A stretch of DNA of 64,000 nt, from the NCBI GenBank assembly GCA_947623455.1, contig OX392527.1, forward strand, positions 32,356,201 through 32,420,200, written 5' to 3'. Below are positions 47,701 through 60,838 of this stretch, one piece after another. Numbering within the stretch: position 1 is the first letter of the stretch; the number at the start of each line of letters is the position of its first letter. The DNA is from Mimachlamys varia. Taxonomy: Eukaryota; Mollusca; Bivalvia; Pectinida; Pectinidae. Below the pieces are notes generated by a model. It searched no databases, had not been told where the DNA came from, and saw nothing but the letters and a program-made list of their open reading frames with translations. A program made the translations under genes and the position numbers.

Positions 47701-50700
47701 AACTTAGGATCATTGATAGTAACTACAAACTTAGGATCATTGATAGTAAACTACAAACTTAGGATCATTGATAGTAACTATAAACTTAGGATCACTGATA
47801 GTAAATACAAACTTAGGATCATTGATAGTAACTACAAACTTAGGATCACTGATAGTATACTACAAACTTAGGATCATTGATAGTAACTACAAACTTATGA
47901 TCATTGATAGAAAATATAAACTTAGGATCACTGATAGTATACTACAAACTTAGGATCATTGATAGTAACTATAAACTTAGGATCACTTATAGTAAATACA
48001 AACTTAGGATCACTGATAGTAACTACAAACTTAGGATCATTGATAGTAACTATAAACTTAGGATCACTGATAGTATACTACAAACTTAGGATCATTGATA
48101 GTAACTACAAACTTAGGATCATTGATAGAAAATATAAACTAAGGATCACTGATAGTATACTACAAACTTAGGATCATTGATAGTAACTACAAACTTAGGA
48201 TCACTGATAGTATACTATAAACTTAGGATCACTGATAGTATACTACAAACTTAGGATCACTGATAGTAAACTACAAACTTAGGATCATTGATAGTAAACT
48301 ACAGACTTAGGATCACTGATAGTAAACTACAAACTTAGGATCATTGATAGTAACTATAAACTTAGGATCATTGATAGTAACTACAAACTTAGAATCATGA
48401 TAGTAACTATAAACTTAGTATCACTGATAGTAAACTACAAACTTAGGATCACTGATAGTAACTACAAACTTAGGATCATTGATAGTAACTACAAACTTAG
48501 GATCATTGATAGTAACTACAAACTTAGGATCACTGATAGTATACTACAAACTTAGGAACATTGATAGTTACTATAAACTTAGGGTCACTGATAGTAAACT
48601 ACAAACTTAGGATCACTGATAGTAACTACAAACTTAGGATCATTGATAGTATACTACAAACTTAGGATCATTGATAGAAAACTATAAACTTAGGATCATT
48701 GATAGTAACTATAAACTTAGGATCACTGATAGTAAACTACAAACTTAGGATCATTGATAGTAACTATAAACTTAGGATCATTGATAGTAAACTACAAACT
48801 TAGGATCATTGATAGTAACTATAAACTTAGGATCATTGATAGTAACTACAAACTTAGGATCACTGATAGTAACTACAAACTTAGGATCACTGATAGTAAC
48901 TACAAACTTAGGATCACTGGTAGTAAACTACAAACTTAGGATCACTGATAGTTAACTACAAACTTAGGATCATTAATAGGAACTACAAACTTAGGATCAT
49001 TGATAGTAAACTACAAACTTAGGATCATTGATAGTAAACTACAAACTTAGGATCATTGATAGTAACTACAAATTTAGGATCACTGATAGTAACTACAAAC
49101 TTAGGATCACTGATAGTAAACTACAAACTTAGGATCACTGATAGTTAACTACAAACTTAGGATCATTAATAGGAACTACAAACTTAGGATCATTGATAGT
49201 AAACTACAAATTTAGGATCATTGATAGTAACTACAAACTTAGGATCATTGATAGTAAACTACAAACTTAGGATCATTGATAGTAACTATAAACTTAGGAT
49301 CACTGATAGTAAATACAAACTTAGGATCATTGATAGTAACTACAAACTTAGGATCACTGATAGTATACTACAAACTTAGGATCATTGATAGTAACTACAA
49401 ACTTAGGATCATTGATAGAAAATATAAACTTAGGATCACTGATAGTATACTACAAACTTAGGATCATTGATAGTAACTACAAACTTAGGATCACTGATAG
49501 TATACTATAAACTTAGGATCACTGATAGTATACTACAAACTTAGGATCACTGATAGTAAACTACAAACTTAGGATCATTGATAGTAAACTACAGACTTAG
49601 GATCACTGATAGTAAACTACAAACTTAGGATCATTGATAGTAACTATAAACTTAGGATCATTGATAGTAACTACAAACTTAGGATCATTGATAGTAACTA
49701 TAAACTTAGTATCACTGATAGTAAACTACAAACTTAGGATCACTGATAGTAACTACAAACTTAGGATCATTGATAGTAACTACAAACTTAGGATCATTGA
49801 TAGTAACTACAAACTTAGGATCACTGATAGTATACTACAAACTTAGGAACATTGATAGTTACTATAAACTTAGGGTCACTGATAGTAAACTACAAACTTA
49901 GGATCACTGATAGTAACTACAAACTTAGGATCATTGATAGTATACTACAAACTTAGGATCATTGATAGAAAACTATAAACTTAGGATCATTGATAGTAAC
50001 TATAAACTTAGGATCACTGATAGTAAACTACAAACTTAGGATCATTGATAGTAACTATAAACTTAGGATCATTGATAGTAAACTACAAACTTAGGATCAT
50101 TGATAGTAACTATAAACTTAGGATCATTGATAGTAACTACAAACTTAGGATCACTGATAGTAACTACAAACTTAGGATCACTGATAGTAACTACAAACTT
50201 AGGATCACTGATAGTAAACTACAAACTTAGGATCACTGATAGTTAACTACAAACTTAGGATCATTAATAGGAACTACAAACTTAGGATCATTGATAGTAA
50301 ACTACAAACTTAGGATCATTGATAGTAAACTACAAACTTAGGATCATTGATAGTAACTACAAATTTAGGATCACTGATAGTAACTACAAACTTAGGATCA
50401 CTGATAGTAACTACAAACTTAGGATCACTGATAGTAAACTACAAACTTAGGATCACTGATAGTTAACTAAAAACTTAGGATCATTAATAGGAACTACAAA
50501 CTTAGGATCATTGATAGTAAACTACAAATTTAGGATCATTGATAGTAACTATAAACTTAGGATCACTGATAGTATACTACAAACTTAGGATCATTGATAG
50601 TAACTACAAACTTAGGATCATTGATAGTAAACTACAAACTTAGGATCATTGATAGTAACTATAAACTTAGGATCACTGATAGTAAATACAAACTTAGGAT

Positions 50701-53700
50701 CATTGATAGTAACTACAAACTTAGGATCACTGATAGTATACTACAAACTTAGGATCATTGATAGTAACTACAAACTTATGATCATTGATAGAAAATATAA
50801 ACTTAGGATCACTGATAGTATACTACAAACTTAGGATCATTGATAGTAACTACAAACTTAGGATCACTGATAGTATACTATAAACTTAGGATCACTGATA
50901 GTATACTACAAACTTAGGATCACTGATAGTAAACTACAAACTTAGGATCATTGATAGTAAACTACAGACTTAGGATCACTGATAGTAAACTACAAACTTA
51001 GGATCATTGATAGTAACTATAAACTTAGGATCATTGATAGTAACTACAAACTTAGGATCATTGATAGTAACTATAAACTTAGTATCACTGATAGTAAACT
51101 ACAAACTTAGGATCACTGATAGTAACTACAAACTTAGGATCATTGATAGTAACTACAAACTTAGGATCATTGATAGTAACTACAAACTTAGGATCACTGA
51201 TAGTATACTACAAACTTAGGAACATTGATAGTAACTATAAACTTAGGGTCACTGATAGTAAACTACAAACTTAGGATCACTGATAGTAACTACAAACTTA
51301 GGATCATTGATAGTATACTACAAACTTAGGATCATTGATAGAAAACTATAAACTTAGGATCATTGATAGTAACTATAAACTTAGGATCACTGATAGTAAA
51401 CTACAAACTTAGGATCATTGATAGTAACTACAAACTTAGGATCATTGATAGTAAACTACAAACTTAGGATCATTGATAGTAACTATAAACTTAGGATCAT
51501 TGATAGTAACTACAAACTTAGGATCACTGATAGTAACTACAAACTTAGGATCACTGATAGTAACTACAAACTTAGGATCACTGATAGTAAACTACAAACT
51601 TAGGATCACTGATAGTTAACTACAAACTTAGGATCATTAATAGGAACTACAAACTTAGGATCATTGATAGTAAACTACAAACTTAGGATCATTGATAGTA
51701 ACTATAAACTTAGGATCATTGATAGTAACTACAAACTTAGGATCACTGATAGTAACTACAAACTTAGGATCACTGATAGTAACTACAAACTTAGGATCAC
51801 TGATAGTAAACTACAAACGTAGGATCACTGATAGTTAACTACAAACTTAGGATCATTAATAGGAACTACAAACTTAGGATCATTGATAGTAAACTACAAA
51901 CTTAGGATCATTGATAGTAACTACAAATTTAGGATCACTGATAGTAACTACAAACTTAGGATCACTGATAGTAACTACAAACTTAGGATCACTGATAGTA
52001 AACTACAAACTTAGGATCACTGATAGTTAACTAAAAACTTAGGATCATTAATAGGAACTACAAACTTAGGATCATTGATAGTAAACTACAAATTTAGGAT
52101 CATTGATAGTAACTATAAACTTAGGATCACTGATAGTATACTACAAACTTAGGATCATTGATAGTAACTACAAACTTAGGATCATTGATAGTAAACTACA
52201 AACTTAGGATCATTGATAGTAACTATAAACTTAGGATCACTGATAGTAAATACAAACTTAGGATCATTGATAGTAACTACAAACTTAGGATCACTGATAG
52301 TATACTACAAACTTAGGATCATTGATAGTAACTACAAACTTATGATCATTGATAGAAAATATAAACTTAGGATCACTGATAGTATACTACAAACTTAGGA
52401 TCATTGATAGTAACTACAAACTTAGGATCACTGATAGTATACTATAAACTTAGGATCACTGATAGTATACTACAAACTTAGGATCACTGATAGTAAACTA
52501 CAAACTTAGGATCATTGATAGTAAACTACAGACTTAGGATCACTGATAGTAAACTACAAACTTAGGATCATTGATAGTAACTATAAACTTAGGATCATTG
52601 ATAGTAACTACAAACTTAGGATCATTGATAGTAACTATAAACTTAGTATCACTGATAGTAAACTACAAACTTAGGATCACTGATAGTAACTACAAACTTA
52701 GGATCATTGATAGTAACTACAAACTTAGGATCATTGATAGTAACTACAAACTTAGGATCACTGATAGTATACTACAAACTTAGGAACATTGATAGTAACT
52801 ATAAACTTAGGGTCACTGATAGTAAACTACAAACTTAGGATCACTGATAGTAACTACAAACTTAGGATCATTGATAGTATACTACAAACTTAGGATCATT
52901 GATAGAAAACTATAAACTTAGGATCATTGATAGTAACTATAAACTTAGGATCACTGATAGTAAACTACAAACTTAGGATCATTGATAGTAACTACAAACT
53001 TAGGATCATTGATAGTAAACTACAAACTTAGGATCATTGATAGTAACTATAAACTTAGGATCATTGATAGTAACTACAAACTTAGGATCACTGATAGTAA
53101 CTACAAACTTAGGATCACTGATAGTAACTACAAACTTAGGATCACTGATAGTAAACTACAAACTTAGGATCACTGATAGTTAACTACAAACTTAGGATCA
53201 TTAATAGGAACTACAAACTTAGGATCATTGATAGTAAACTACAAACTTAGGATCATTGATAGTAACTATAAACTTAGGATCATTGATAGTAACTACAAAC
53301 TTAGGATCACTGATAGTAACTACAAACTTAGGATCACTGATAGTAACTACAAACTTAGGATCACTGATAGTAAACTACAAACGTAGGATCACTGATAGTT
53401 AACTACAAACTTAGGATCATTAATAGGAACTACAAACTTAGGATCATTGATAGTAAACTACAAACTTAGGATCATTGATAGTAACTATAAACTTAGGATC
53501 ACTGATAGTATACTACAAACTTAGGATCATTGATAGTAACTATAAACTTAGGATCATTGATAGTATACTACAAACTTAGGATCATTGATAGTAACTATAA
53601 ACTTAGGATCACTGATAGTAAATACAAACTTAGGATCATTGATAGTAACTATAAACTTAGGATCATTGAGAGTAACTACAAACTTAGGATCATTGACAGT

Positions 53701-54034
53701 AACTACAAACTTAGGATCATTGATAGTAACTACAAACTTAGAATCATTAATAGTTAACAACAAACTAAAGATCACTGATAGTATACTACATACTTCGATC
53801 ATTGATAGCTATACTGGTGTACTGATAACCGAAAACATCAGTGCTTAAATATAATGTCCCCTTCGTCAGTCCTCGCTTGTACATGCCGGCATTCAAGCAT
53901 GGAAGCTATATCATCATTACGGAATCATAGTCAGTGTAGTGTTTGACGAAATCCTAAAGTATGGCAAATGGAGGCACTGGAATGAAAACACTTTTCGTTA
54001 ACCCATTTTCAAATTCACAACAATAATGTGCAAT

Positions 54035-55148
54035 CAATGTACTCAGATGCTAGGAGCTGTGTGCAGGTTGGAGACGGAAACATTGATTCTTTCAAAGTGG
54101 GAGTAGGGGTACATCAGGGTTCTGCACTGAGCCTGCTGCTCTTATCATCGTCCTGAAAGTCTAAAGTCACTCAAGCTGCACACTGGCTACCCTTGGGAGC
54201 TATGTACGCTGACGACCTTGCCATTGTCGACACCTCACTAGAGGCACTAGTTGACAGAATCACCACCTGGAAGAAGGACATGGAAGCAAAAGGTCTAATA
54301 GTGAGCACGGGAAACACCAAAGTGATGATTGCTGGTCCCAACCTGAACTCCCCGAGAAGATCTGGAAACCCTTGTTCGGTATGCCTAAGAGGGACAAGAA
54401 GAAACTTTTTCTTCTGCAATTGCTCTTGCTGGGTCCACAAGAACTGCAGTGGAATTAAATGTCCACTCAGAAAGGACCCACAATACTCATGCCCACACTG
54501 TATGGGCACAGCAAGACCAATAGACAGTAGACCAATAAGTGAGGTTGAGGTTGAAGGTGGCACACTTGACATGGTCTCTGACTTCTGCTACCTCGGAGAT
54601 ACCATTTCATCTGGTGGGTTGTGTGAGCTCGCAACCTTAACTCGGTGCAACTCACCTTGAAAAAGTTCAGAGAACTCCTTCCTATACTCCCAAACAAGCA
54701 ACTTCCTGCTGCAACCAGAGGTCAAGTTTACTCCAGCTGTGTTAAGAGTGTTATGTTCTGTGGTTCTGAAACGTGGGCAACATCAGGGAGTACCGTCAGG
54801 CACCTTCAACGTAATGACAGAGCAATGGAAAGATGGACCTTCCTGGTCGAGCCTGAAGATGACATCCTCTTCGAGACTCTTCTATCTTAACTTAGATTCA
54901 AAATAAGAGACATTGCTAAAGTGCTGGGGCAGGCTGAGATGGCTTGACACGTTGAGCACAGCACAAGCTTTATCTTGAAGGTCAGATATATAAACATATT
55001 TGCAGGACGCAGGGTCAAGGCAGACCAAAGCTTTCTTGGGACAAACTCACGAAGCGGCGTGACCATGCGGCCCTGAACATGGACTCTACCAACCCACTGG
55101 ATCGCCAGGCGTGGAGAGGAAGACTTCGCTCTCACAAACAGACAGGCC

Positions 55149-55183
<35 letters not shown>

Positions 55184-55185
55184 AT
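54035..55185 (+). pseudogene. LINE 3' half: RT end, zinc finger and (ATG)n tail
   Basis: RT motifs appear in two frames: VGVGVHQGSALS (about 54095-54130), then after a frameshift GAMYADDLAIVDTSLEALVD (from 54193) with the catalytic YADD intact. A Cys/His zinc-finger-like segment follows (CSVCLRGTRRNFFFCNC, then WVHKNCSGIKC and CPHC), then DFCYLGDTISSGG, KFRELLPILPNKQL, VYSSCVKSVMFCGSETW and NDRAMERW. The C-terminal NPLDRQAWRGRL and an (ATG)n microsatellite at 55149-55182 form the usual 3' end. The 5' half is absent and there are several frame breaks, so it is inactive. It begins about 230 bp from the end of the large satellite. Confidence 0.88.
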
Positions 55186-55382
55186 AAATACACATAACTA
55201 CCGTAATCACTAGTTTTCATTGTTGGAAACGATATTAACTTTTCAAATGCATTATGTACTTTAGGTACAAATTCCTATCGAATTGCAACTGATTCCCAGC
55301 ACTACTGATAGTATCCTAATGATTAAACAATACTGTTGTCCCCTTTCAAGTGGTTTGTATGAAATCTTGCAAACTTTTCGTA

Positions 55383-55609
55383 GCAGCTATAACCAGTGGC
55401 CGAGTGGTTAAGGTGTTCCGACATTCTACCCCTAGCCCTCCACCTCTGGGTTTGAGTTCAAATCTCCCATGGGGCAGTTGCAGGGTACAGTGATTGATGA
55501 TAAGTTGGTGGTTTTTCTGCAGGTATTCCAGCTTTCCTCCAGCTCCAACACCTTCACGTCCTTAAATGACCTTGGCTGTTAATAGGACATAAAACAAAAT
55601 AAACCAAAA
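55383..55609 (+). mobile_element. tRNA-headed SINE, family I, copy 2
   Basis: The head is GGCCGAGTGGTTAAGGTG (A box), with a weaker B box at GGGTTTGAGTTC. The body has ATGGGGCAGTTGCAGGG and the core TATTCCAGCTTTCCTCC. The tail is GACCTTGGCTGTTAATAGG then AAAATAAACC. Confidence 0.85.
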
Positions 55610-55983
55610 TTGTGATTTCAATTGATAATTTTGACAAATTGATAGGGGGTTGGGGAAGGATTTCATGTTGTACACATGTATATGAAATTATGATGTGTTA
55701 TAATATTTAATATAAAGATGCAGTGTACACTTTGGGAAAGATTATTTAATACACTGTCTGCCTACTGGTTAGTCATTATTTGTGTATGCATGGTTAAAAT
55801 CTAATGTATATACTGCACTGTATATATCTCCAATTTAAATGGATAAGCTGAACGGCTCAAGGTGATAAATAGTTCAATACCATTGATGCGGCTTATCTAT
55901 ACTCCCTTAAAGGTAACGATATAGAATATAGGATATGAAAACAGTGAAAAACATATTTATTGATGTGTGTTCACTGTTCATCC
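55610..55983. other. no recognised gene
   Basis: AT-rich spacer between two SINEs. Confidence 0.45.
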
Positions 55984-56490
55984 TAGGGCGGGTTGGTTGT
56001 GTACTCTGGCCTACCTAACAGGCAACCCAGGTGTTTCATCGTTGAATTAAGCCATCGTATGCATGAAGAAAGCATTTTTTCATGCCCATATATAACTTGA
56101 TCAACCCAGGTGGAGTATAAAATAGTGACGGGTGGGCTTGGTGCGGAACCTGTGCTGTAGCATTTCAAGTGAGGGGGCACTATGAATGATATCTTTGGAA
56201 GCACAGACCCATTACAAACAGAACACAATACACCAGCCCACATGCCAACATATACGCACCTGGTGATATATAAGCCAGGTGGTATAGGACTACATTTTGT
56301 AGTACTGTAGTTATACCTGATAAGGCAGCTCTCGTAAATGTATTGATTCATGTACATGTAGATGCCAATTGTATTGATTGTATGGAGTAAATCTTTTTAT
56401 AATATACAGTACTGTAAAGCAGTTTTAAATGGCTTACCCTAGAGAGATAAGGTGCTTTATCAAACGTTGTACATGCACATTATTAGTCCT
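55984..56490 (+). mobile_element. Composite SINE, copy 2 (related to 17973-18470)
   Basis: It shares CAACCCAGGTGGAGTATAAA, GGGGGCACTATGAATGAT, CATTACAAACAGAACACAAT, GCCAGGTGGTATAGGAC and the 3' TACTGTAAAGCAGTTTTAAATGG...AAGGTGCTTTATCAAA with copy 1. The tRNA-like head is badly eroded (no intact B box) and an ACTACATTTTGTAGTACTGT stretch is extra. Confidence 0.8.
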
Positions 56491-57172
56491 CTACCTGTGA
56501 AATCGGGATGGGGGAGGGGAGGGGGGACTATAGGTTTTGTTATGTCTGTCAGTTTGTCTGTCAACCTTTGGTTTAAGTTTTGTATCCATATATAGAGGTG
56601 TTGGGATACTGATCATTTGTATCTCTGATACTGGTAGATAAAACTTTGTAAGAAATTCATGTTTTTGGCAATTTTGTTATGAATTTTGAACTTAGTTAAT
56701 TTTTTTTTATCTAGTCTGGAGGTTAATTTAGTTTTAAAGCTTTGTAGCATTTGGCTCACAATTCACTTAATTGTTCTATAAGGATAGTTATTCAGTCTTC
56801 CCCTTGGTAGATCTATATGGCATTAAATGTTTTGATGTGAACATTTGACAATGAGTTTTGATTTTTAGCAAATTTTGTCATTGGATCACATCTGTAAAAG
56901 ACACTGATATTTGTTACAAAATACTACCCATATTATATACAACAGCAAAACAGAGGTATAATTCCACCCATGTAATTTAACTGATGGCAACATGGATGTT
57001 TAAATCTTTGCTAAAGCATTGAACTTGCATTGTAAGGGCCTCTCATATTAAGTTTATGTACTGATGTGGATTCTGGAAAATCTCACATGATCATTGTCAC
57101 ATAATTAGGCAATATACCGTATTACTTTTAAAAGTGATCTTGAACTTTATACTGAATCAGTTGGGCCGCGGT
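56491..57172. other. no recognised gene
   Basis: AT-rich with a short purine-rich tract (GGGGGAGGGGAGGGGGG, about 56512-56526). Nothing coding seen. Confidence 0.45.
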
Positions 57173-57385
57173 GCCCAAGTGGTTAAGGTGTTCCGACATT
57201 CTACCACTTGCCCTCCGCCTCTGGATTGCGAGTTTGAATTCCACGTGGGGCAGTTGCCAGGTACTGACCTTAGGTCGGTGTTTTTTCTCTGGGTACTCTG
57301 GCTTTCCTCCACCTCCAAAACCTGGCATGTCCTTATATTAAATGACCCTGGCTGTTAATAGGACATAAAACTAAATAAACCAAAC
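57173..57385 (+). mobile_element. tRNA-headed SINE, family I, best copy
   Basis: The head GGGCCGCGGTGCCCAAGTGG has an A box and GAGTTTGAATTCC a B-box-like segment. The body is GGGGCAGTTGCCAGGTACTG, the core TTTTTTCTCTGGGTACTCTG then GCTTTCCTCCACC, and the tail GACCCTGGCTGTTAATAGGA then AAACTAAATAAACC. The tRNA class resembles the long-variable-arm Ser/Leu type at the A box. Confidence 0.88.
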
Positions 57386-57464
57386 TTACATAGTTTATGT
57401 TCCCAAAACAAAAACAGAATTTCTGTTGATGCCACAGTTTACTAAGCAGACCACATCTGTTTAA

Positions 57465-57849
57465 AGGCCCAATATACGTAACTTAAGGAATTTTTTCGTG
57501 ATGCTGAAAAATTCTGAAAAACAATCAAGTTGATAACCATGCAAAAATAAGCCTAAAATAAGGTAAACCTGAGCGGTAACTAACAAGGAACTCCTGACAG
57601 AAAAATCCGAAGAATTGAAAATAATTCAGGTGGGGCCCACTTCAACAACAAAGCCAAAGTTAGAATACAGTACAAAATGGAAAACGTTTACAAATACTGA
57701 GTTACTACTACTGCTGTGCCAGTAACAGCGTAAGAATTCATCTTGAATATTGCTGATATCAGTTAATCTTAATTAAATCTATAAATATAAAAAGTTATTA
57801 GGCTTGATTTTCGCTTCAAGTTTTGCCGAAAGTTACATATATTGGGCCT
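57465..57849. mobile_element. piggyBac-like MITE with TTAA flanks
   Basis: The left end AGGCCCAATATACGTAACTT and the right end AAGTTACATATATTGGGCCT (after GCCGA) form inverted repeats, and TTAA lies directly outside both (57461-57464, 57850-57853). It is 385 bp and non-coding. A TTAA target is the signature of piggyBac-type insertion; family membership is inferred from that alone. Confidence 0.82.
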
Positions 57850-57853
57850 TTAA

Positions 57854-59273
57854 ATGGATACAATGTGATCATAATTTATAACGAACTTTATAAAGTGCTT
57901 CAATATTTGGGTGAATAATATAACCTTCTGTGTGAGGTTAACGGTATAGGTAAGTTTAAAGTGACCCACGATGTTGGGTGTAACAGACGTTGGTAAAATG
58001 CAGGAATTCTGTGGGAATAAAATAAATCAACCGATTTATTGATTCATATTACAACCCATTATAAGCCAAAAATACAGGGGTGTGGCAGAGATCCACTACA
58101 CCAGGGTCAACATTATAGGTAATCGTTGAAGTAATAGCAACAATACATGTATATAGGTACACTGAGGTTGGAATCTCGGCCGTGCACTGTGATCCTTGTC
58201 ACCACAAAGTACATATTAGGTCTGAAAGAAAGTCAACATTGAATCATATCTGACAAACATACTATAATCGTGATTGTGGTACCATTAATTGACCCTTCTC
58301 CAAAAAAAGACCTCTATTTGATATCAGTCACACGAAGTTCACCTTTCTTTAGTTTCATTTGTTTGTACTGTGTAACATGATACCTTCCTAGACAGGGTCT
58401 TCCTGATTTGTTTTCTGATGTTTGTTTTTTTACGTTTTGTGGCGACTACAATCTGCTTTATAGCTAGGTGCTTATGCGTTGTCGATATGTAAGATTAGGG
58501 TCATCAAGGATGACACCCTGGCTATTGAAAGGTGTTAGAAAGGACAGTAGGTTAAACGAGGGAGAAATAGATTAATTACGTGAGGGAGGGAGAAAAGGAA
58601 AGGTAAAAACTGGCATGCTGTATAGATTGATGATATTTTTCACTGAGAAACTTTTGCATTACTTAAAGTTTTTTTACTTTTTCACCGTCTGTAATGTGGC
58701 TTATATTAGTACAGCCAATATAAGTGAAGAATGCTGTAAAACCTGTCCATTACGAACCCATTTGATACAAAAATTCAAATTCATCTGTTGCGAGCAAAAT
58801 AATATTTCGCAGTTGGGTGAATGAACGCTATAGGATCAATAATGTGGATTCAACAGGAAAGGACTAACATTTGACAGAGTGGAAGTTTCCTGTAAATAGT
58901 GATATTACAAGGAATAGAAAGGGAAGGTACAAAATGTTTGTTTTAAGAGGAGGGGATGGGACTGATGTTTTTCTTATAAACTTAATTTATTTTACAACAA
59001 TTCGAAAAAAACATGTTTTGTAATCAATTCCTCCTCTGTCCTACTAGATTCCCACCCCTTCTTGAAGAGATTTATTGACTAGGAGAAAGAAAGGAACAAA
59101 ACATCTTAAGTAAGGAACTGTAGATGGATACATATTAGAGAAAAAGACAAGAAAGGGAAAAGTTAGAGGGAAGGAAGATTTTATATTGGTGACAGAAGTA
59201 AGGGTAGCTTAACCGTGAGTAAAAAATGAAAATGTTGCTTTTGGCACTTAAAAGGGGCCAGTTCTTACCTGAC
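57854..59273. other. no recognised gene
   Basis: AT-rich DNA with short purine-rich tracts (58550-58610, 59060-59190). No exon recognised. Confidence 0.45.
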
Positions 59274-59775
59274 ATCAGTCATTTTTATACTGGTTTATCT
59301 ATAATACTCATCAGCTATATTTTATCAGTCATTTCTATACTGGTTTATTTATAATACTCATCAGCTATATTTTATCAGTCATTTCTATACTGGTTTATTT
59401 ATAATACTCATCAGCTATATTTTATCAGTCATTTCTATACTGGTTTATTTATGATACTCATCAGCTATATTTAATCAGTCATTTCTATACTGGTTTATTT
59501 ATAATACTCATCAGCTATATTTTATCAGTCATTTCTATACTGGTTTATTTATAATACTCATCAGCTATATTTAATCAGTCATTTCTATACTGGTTTATTT
59601 ATAATACTCATCAGCTATATTTTATCAGTCATTTCTATACTGGTTTATTTATAATACTCATCAGCTATATTTTATCAGTCATTTCTATACTGGTTTATTT
59701 ATAATACTCTTCAGCTATATTTTATCAGTCATTTCTATACTGGTTTATTTATAATACTCATCAGCTATATTTTGT
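59274..59775. repeat. 50-bp minisatellite, ten units
   Basis: The unit is ATTTCTATACTGGTTTATTT, then ATAATACTCATCAGCTATAT, then TTTATCAGTC, exactly 50 bp. Copies at 59281, 59331 and onward differ by only one or two bases (TTTATC/TTAATC, ATAATAC/ATGATAC, CTCATC/CTCTTC), so it is recently homogenised. Confidence 0.97.
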
Positions 59776-60712
59776 TCACATGTTCATTGTATAGAAATAA
59801 GTGAAAGAATTCAAACAAATTGGTTTAAAACTGTAAATGAGGCTGGATATCTTTGTATATGATGAGACATGAGTGTTTTATAGTGTCAAGTTTTATGATT
59901 CACCTTTCTACCAGGTAGAATTCAAACTTGAGTGTGGCCTGACCTATAGGTCATGACTTGGCAAAACTGCATTTTAATTGGCTGAAATTTACCTAATGGT
60001 TTCTGAATATTTGTAAGTGGTTTTTTTTTGCCAGATTGAAATAAATAAGCTTAAGTTAAGACATTTCTAGAAAGTTGGTTTTAGTTATAAATGACAAACA
60101 AAATTAAGATGTTTATTGATCGTATGTGTGTAGTCCTAAGGGTTTACTATATGTCTTCATCTGTCTGGTGACGATCATCACGCTCTCACAGGTGTATTAA
60201 AATCCTCACACCAAGTGATGAGCACACACACCTAATTAGTGAGGCCTGTCAGATTGATGGTAAGGTTTCAGGCCTGAGAGATATAAAGTGTCCACTTATG
60301 AAATCCTCTTGTGAATCCTTACCCCTTTACAGAGATTATTACTGGTCCGTTGTCAATACTGTGTGGTAAGCTCTGGTAACAGGAAAACTAGGACAAGAGT
60401 GTCTTAAGCCTCTGACTACCTTATGACCTTGGAATATGCCAGCTTTATTATATATATATAAAGTATGAACCAGGAAGTTCAAGTCCACACCTCACAGTCA
60501 GTTACTTGACATTCAATACCCCGTCTTTATATCATAATTACATGTATAGTCTATATTAGGTCTACACAACTATTTACAGCATCACAATATACTTTGACTA
60601 GGTTCTGTCCCAAAAAATAAGCAAAGGTGATAAATGAACTGAGTCCGCGGATACAGGATTTTCGTAAGGAGGGGGTCCAGCTGACTTCCATTTTTAAGGC
60701 TATATAAATTTC
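59776..60712. other. no recognised gene
   Basis: AT-rich. A short (TA)n run lies at about 60450-60462. No exon found. Confidence 0.45.
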
Positions 60713-60838
60713 CCTTCGTCGAAAGGCATCGTCGGAAACCCATGGTACACTTCTCTAGCATTATGCAAATGCAAACGTCAGAGAAGTGTACCATGGGTTC
60801 CCGACAATGTCAAAGGGGGGGGGGGGGGGGGGGGGGGG
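60713..60838. mobile_element. Foldback followed by a G24 homopolymer
   Basis: The left arm CGTCGGAAACCCATGGTACA then CTTCTC pairs with GAGAAG then TGTACCATGGGTTCCCGACA. The centre is TAGCATTATGCAAATGCAAACG. A run of 24 G occupies 60815-60838. No coding role. Confidence 0.8.

Larger units (their letters stand above)
42545..53808. repeat. 27/28-bp satellite with higher-order structure, about 11.3 kb
   Basis: There are roughly 390 units, mainly AACTACAAACTTAGGATCAC plus TGATAGT (27 bp), or 28 bp with an extra A. Variants include CATTGATAG, TATACTAC, TTAACTAC and GAAAATATAAAC. Identical runs of variants recur at fixed spacing: 2881 bp (for example 45873/48754, 46395/49276, 47164/50045), 1564 bp (51418/52982, 50649/52213, 51007/52571) and about 1362-1373 bp. 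Older, less regular units occupy 42545-45080 and include TTGTTTGCTAC and ATATTATAGTAC types. Two MITE copies interrupt it. The frame repeating NYKLRITDS in 27-bp units is incidental. Confidence 0.98.

Noticed and set aside
43658..53848. About twenty frames of 61-87 codons repeating NYKLRITDS or TINLGSLIV
   Set aside because: They are produced by 27-bp satellite units and end at every 28-bp unit; no gene is implied.
54193..54660. Stand-alone zinc-finger gene
   Set aside because: The Cys/His cluster is preceded by the RT YADD motif and followed by typical LINE C-terminal text and an (ATG)n tail, so it is part of a LINE.
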